The position numbers and the translations under genes are program-made. A DNA stretch of 36,859 nucleotides. Source: Pseudohongiella sp. Lineage in GTDB: Bacteria; Pseudomonadota; Gammaproteobacteria; Pseudomonadales; Pseudohongiellaceae. The stretch covers positions 1 through 36,859 of the forward strand of contig JABMOK010000086.1 of assembly GCA_013204155.1 (NCBI GenBank). Direction: 5' to 3'. A model generated the notes under the pieces. That model searched no databases and was not told where the DNA came from. It saw only the letters and a list, made by a program, of their open reading frames with translations. Shown here one piece after another: positions 33,845 through 36,859 of the stretch (its first letter is position 1; each line of letters starts with the position of its first letter).

Positions 33845-33908
33845 AGATAACAGAAAAGATAACGGCAGAAAAGATAACTGTAGAATAGATAACGGCACAT
33901 TAGATAAG
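33836..33908. repeat. Degenerate AGATAAC repeat over the lipoprotein gene start
   Basis: AGATAA recurs five times with a period of about 15-18 bases (near 33845, 33858, 33876, 33892 and 33902), with variable A-rich spacers. The array covers the region between the two possible starts of the SnoaL-like gene, so copy changes would move or replace its leader. Confidence 0.6.
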
Positions 33909-33995
33909 CGCACAGTCCAGCACTCCCAAATTAGAAGTGCTCTAGACTAGCAGAAAGTCAGCCCGGGCTTAAATTTCGTTTACAAAGACCGGTCA

Positions 33996-35210
33996 CTAAA
34001 TAGAGCGCGTCGCTATAGCGGGCTCTATTCTGGCCGCCTTGGCGGCGGGTGCCAGCACCGCTAACTGGCCAATGCCGAGCAGTACCAGCATGCCTAGGGG
34101 CGTGTAATACCAGGCCATGGTCGGCATATCAAACAAGGAAGACAAGGCAATGCTAAAGGCAATGGTAAGCGTTGCGCCAAGCGTAACCCCGACGCCGGTA
34201 ACCAAAAAATTCTCCACCATGAAATAGCGAAGAATTTCAAATTGAGTGGCTCCGAGCGCACGACGCGTACCTATCTGCTTGCGGCGTCGGTTAATGCCAA
34301 ACACGGCGAGGCCGACAATTCCCATGGTGGTGATAAACACCAGGGTCACAATAACCACATACAGTATGGTCGCCATGGCGCTGTCAACCAGATAACTTTC
34401 TTCGCGGGTCTCATCCATCGACTTTAGGCCTCGGATTATGCGATTGGGATTATTGCTAGCCAGGGTTTCTTCGACTTCGCTCATCAGCCGATCTCGTTCT
34501 CCGGCCTCGGTTCGTATCAGGTACATGGCGCCACTGGTAACCGAACTATTGGGAATCAACATGGTGTATTCATCTCTACCGGCGTTACCCATCCAGGGTG
34601 ATTGTAGCCGTCGTACTACACCGGTAATTTGCAGCGGCTTGTCGCCTTCTATGTAGACGGTTTTACCTACGGCATTCTCAGCGTTCTCTTCAAAAAAATC
34701 CTCAGCAAACGCCTGGCTTATAATGGCTTTGTTATATAGCCGTTGCTCACTGCTTTCACGAAAAATTACATCACTGGGAGCAAAATTTTCACCTGCGATA
34801 AGCTCGATATCCATCGTATTAATGGCGTGTTCATCGGTGTAATAAAGAGCGGGATACATGGCGGGCAGAGTAGGGTCAGGCTCTGATCTTATGCCGGTGT
34901 TTGAACCACTGCTGCTTAATGGAATTGAATTGGTCAAGGTAGCATCGACAATGCCGGGGGTTTGTCTAAGCAAGTCGAGATCTTCGGCGACACTATTGCT
35001 GCCGTTGAATTGATCGCCAAATCCAATGCTGCTGAGATAAAAAATATTGGCCTCATCAAGTCCGCTGGGTCTACCCATCATTCTTGATCGCTCATTGATG
35101 ATAAAAATAGCATTCACCATTACCGTCATGGTGAATGCTATTTGCAGTGCTATCAATACCACGCCTAGTTTATTACGCGTGATGGCTCGTAATATTGGAC
35201 CAATTTCCAT
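33996..35210 (-). CDS. FtsX/MacB-family ABC transporter permease
   Basis: A 404-residue permease. The ATG at 35210 is chosen over one at 35228 because AGGAG (35218-35222) lies 7 bases before it. The topology is one N-terminal helix (LGVVLIALQIAFTMTVMVNAIFI), a large periplasmic domain, and three C-terminal helices with the FtsX segment GTRRALGATQFEILRYFMVEN. It belongs to the MacB/LolE-type family, in which periplasmic domains transmit ATP-driven motion to export or extract substrates. It begins 33 bases after the other permease gene. The substrate is unknown; peptide or lipid export or lipoprotein handling would fit the family. Confidence 0.87.
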   Translation of the reverse strand: MEIGPILRAITRNKLGVVLIALQIAFTMTVMVNAIFIINERSRMMGRPSGLDEANIFYLSSIGFGDQFNGSNSVAEDLDLLRQTPGIVDATLTNSIPLSSSGSNTGIRSEPDPTLPAMYPALYYTDEHAINTMDIELIAGENFAPSDVIFRESSEQRLYNKAIISQAFAEDFFEENAENAVGKTVYIEGDKPLQITGVVRRLQSPWMGNAGRDEYTMLIPNSSVTSGAMYLIRTEAGERDRLMSEVEETLASNNPNRIIRGLKSMDETREESYLVDSAMATILYVVIVTLVFITTMGIVGLAVFGINRRRKQIGTRRALGATQFEILRYFMVENFLVTGVGVTLGATLTIAFSIALSSLFDMPTMAWYYTPLGMLVLLGIGQLAVLAPAAKAARIEPAIATRSI

Positions 35211-35243
35211 GTTAATACTCCTGCTCATTCAGTTCGTTGGAGA

Positions 35244-36548
35244 CTATTGTGTTTTCAAATGAATCGCCGGATTCACATTGCAGGCGCGCCAGATAGGGTA
35301 GAGTCCGGCAAAGATGGTGGCGAATACGGCCAATGCGATAGTCACTGCTACCACCTCGGTATTCAGGTGTATCCAGTCCGTTACCATCAAGTCATCACCG
35401 AGCAATCTTTTGATACCTTCCAGTCCCAGCGCCGCTACGCCTAAACCCAGCACGCCACCCAGCAAACCAATAAATCCTGCCTCGATAACATGCTGAGTAA
35501 ACAAGGAACCCTTGTGTGCTCCCAGTGCCTGACGTACACCAATTTCGGCGGATTTTCCCAAAAATTTCGAGAGTAAAAGACCGATGGTATTGAGCAGACA
35601 GACGGCGAGTAACATGGCGGCCAGTGCCGAGAGTATTTTCGTTTCATTGGGCAGCACTTCCTGCTCCAATAACCACTCTTCAACGTTAAACAGCTTGTTG
35701 TTCAGATCCCGCGGAAATCTGCCAAGCTGTTTTTGTTCGGTGGCATAGTTGTTAAGAAAATTTAAGTAGTCTGCCTGCTCATCGCTATCACGTAGCTCTA
35801 CCCAATATTGAATCCACACGCACTCTGAATTAGTGAAGCTCTCCCACCCAGGTTCTGGAATTTTCCAACAGTTGGTGTTACCGGATCGGGGCATCTCCAG
35901 AGAGCGGATGATGTTCCAGGGTACATAGATTTCCTCCCCTGCAGCGAAAGGGCCATTATTCACATCATAAAATTTAGGCACAGGATTCCAGACGTCCAAT
36001 ACGCCCACGATCTGAAAATTGTAGCCATGCAGACGAATGATTTCCCCAACGGAATCGGCACCGCCAAACAGCCTTTCATTCATTTCTTTGGAGAGCACAG
36101 CCACCTGTTGCAAATTTTCATCAGCAGAGCTATCCCATGCATTGCCATACAGAAAGGGGGTATTAAACATGGGGAAGAAGTCGGCAAATGCGCCACGGCC
36201 GTTTATTGAGAAAGGGCGGGCATCGTCTCCCTCCGGTTCGAGCACAGCTGCAAATTTCGAACTGGCTGTCTGGCGAAAAGCGCCACCTGATTCCAGCAAG
36301 GCAGTGGCATCCAGATAGGTGAGTTGCTCTGGGGCATCGGTTTGAGTATTGGGGTCTCCGGTATCCAGTTGCACATGAAACAATTGCTCACTCTTCTGCG
36401 GGATGGGGTCGCCGCCCATTACGAAGTTCAGTGTGAAGATGACCATGTAGGCCCCAACGCCAACAGCAATAGCTAAAACCATCAGAGAACTTAGAATCGG
36501 ATTGCGTCGGTAGCTGAGTGCGCTCAGGCGCAGATAGTATAGAAACAT
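35244..36548 (-). CDS. FtsX/MacB-family ABC transporter permease
   Basis: A 434-residue permease with a first helix (SSLMVLAIAVGVGAYMVIFTL), a MacB-like periplasmic domain of about 240 residues, and three C-terminal helices with the family segment EIGVRQALGAHKGSLFTQHV and the end GLYPIWRACNVNPAIHL. An AGAGGA ribosome binding site lies 7 bases before the ATG. It sits between the ATPase gene (19 bases upstream) and the second permease, so the three form one transporter operon, probably as a permease heterodimer. Confidence 0.88.
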   Translation of the reverse strand: MFLYYLRLSALSYRRNPILSSLMVLAIAVGVGAYMVIFTLNFVMGGDPIPQKSEQLFHVQLDTGDPNTQTDAPEQLTYLDATALLESGGAFRQTASSKFAAVLEPEGDDARPFSINGRGAFADFFPMFNTPFLYGNAWDSSADENLQQVAVLSKEMNERLFGGADSVGEIIRLHGYNFQIVGVLDVWNPVPKFYDVNNGPFAAGEEIYVPWNIIRSLEMPRSGNTNCWKIPEPGWESFTNSECVWIQYWVELRDSDEQADYLNFLNNYATEQKQLGRFPRDLNNKLFNVEEWLLEQEVLPNETKILSALAAMLLAVCLLNTIGLLLSKFLGKSAEIGVRQALGAHKGSLFTQHVIEAGFIGLLGGVLGLGVAALGLEGIKRLLGDDLMVTDWIHLNTEVVAVTIALAVFATIFAGLYPIWRACNVNPAIHLKTQ

Positions 36549-36567
36549 AATAATTCCTCTGTGTTTT

Positions 36568-36859
36568 TTATGCCCGAGCCGCGGCTACAGTATTTTCTTC
36601 GGCTTTGGTGTTTGTCGCATGAAGCATTTGTGAATCCACAGACGAGTTGCTTATTTGTCCGTCAAGAATGTGAATATTGCGTTTCGCCCGTTGGGCCAAT
36701 CCCTGATCGTGTGTAACCATTATGATGGTGGTTCCGGCTTCATTAATTTCCTGCAGTAGCTCCATCACACCCTCGGCTGTGTTTGAATCCAGGTTGCCCG
36801 TCGGCTAGTACGCAAGTAAAAACAAGGGATTACACACTAGAGCTCTGGCTATGGCAACA
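36568..36859 (-). pseudogene. 3' part of ABC transporter ATPase with in-frame stop at Walker B
   Basis: Read from the window edge, the - strand encodes VAIARALVCNPLFLLA, the end of the ABC signature region. It then gives Tyr-stop where ADEP is expected, and continues in the same frame with PTGNLDSNTAEGVMELLQ, the D-loop region and the H-loop segment TIIMVTHDQ, to a TAA at 36568. The codons TAC TAG (36805-36810 on +, read CTAGTA) replace the expected GAC GAG, two G-to-T changes that remove the Walker B Asp and the catalytic Glu. The rest is intact with no frameshift. It is either a recent nonsense allele, leaving the two permeases without an ATPase, or a base error close to a contig end. The 5' part of the gene lies outside the window. 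Confidence 0.7.

Overview
The window reads as part of a gammaproteobacterial chromosome, probably from a marine Pseudomonadales/Cellvibrionales-type lineage. The main evidence is the conserved block rnr-rlmB-rpsF-rpsR-(DUF2232 membrane protein)-rplI-dnaB-alr-radA; the membrane protein between rpsR and rplI is a Pseudomonas-like trait. Large surface proteins, an FtsX/MacB-type ABC transporter and a spinster-like MFS carrier also fit a marine, surface-active Gram-negative. The exact taxon is inference.

Layout. Positions 1-2123 hold a SAM-dependent methyltransferase overlapping a sodium/solute symporter, both on +. Positions 2124-5102 are a mosaic: an AT-rich gap, a secreted alpha/beta hydrolase on -, and a tRNA-Leu(CAG) on -. 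The last 16-22 bases of the tRNA are copied at 2219-2240, on the far side of the hydrolase, which is the geometry of an integration site. The 5' end and upstream flank of the tRNA are also partly tandemly duplicated. Positions 5103-15082 are the housekeeping block on +: RNA decay (RNase R), 23S rRNA methylation (RlmB), ribosomal proteins S6, S18 and L9 (S6 and L9 with unusual acidic tails), replicative helicase, alanine racemase and RadA.

Positions 15477-28222 hold a two-gene unit on -. A giant protein of 3,992 residues comes first: an N-terminal DUF4347 domain with a His/Cys pair like that of caspase-fold proteases, then VCBS/cadherin-like repeats, many Calx-beta repeats, and a C-terminal region with a choice-of-anchor-like module and a cadherin-like domain. 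A small outer-membrane beta-barrel gene starts 35 bases after its stop. No type I secretion genes or RTX nonapeptides are visible. This is the best candidate here for an undescribed system: a surface giant with a possible built-in protease domain and a dedicated barrel.

Positions 28985-36859 are all on -. They comprise a periplasmic M20 peptidase with an MFS transporter, a secreted MORN-repeat protein with a duplicated 3' end and a 20-base tandem repeat array beside it, a SnoaL/NTF2-like lipoprotein, two FtsX/MacB-family permeases, and the 3' end of their ATPase gene. In that ATPase the Walker B Asp and catalytic Glu codons read as Tyr and stop, so it is either broken or a sequence error at the window edge.
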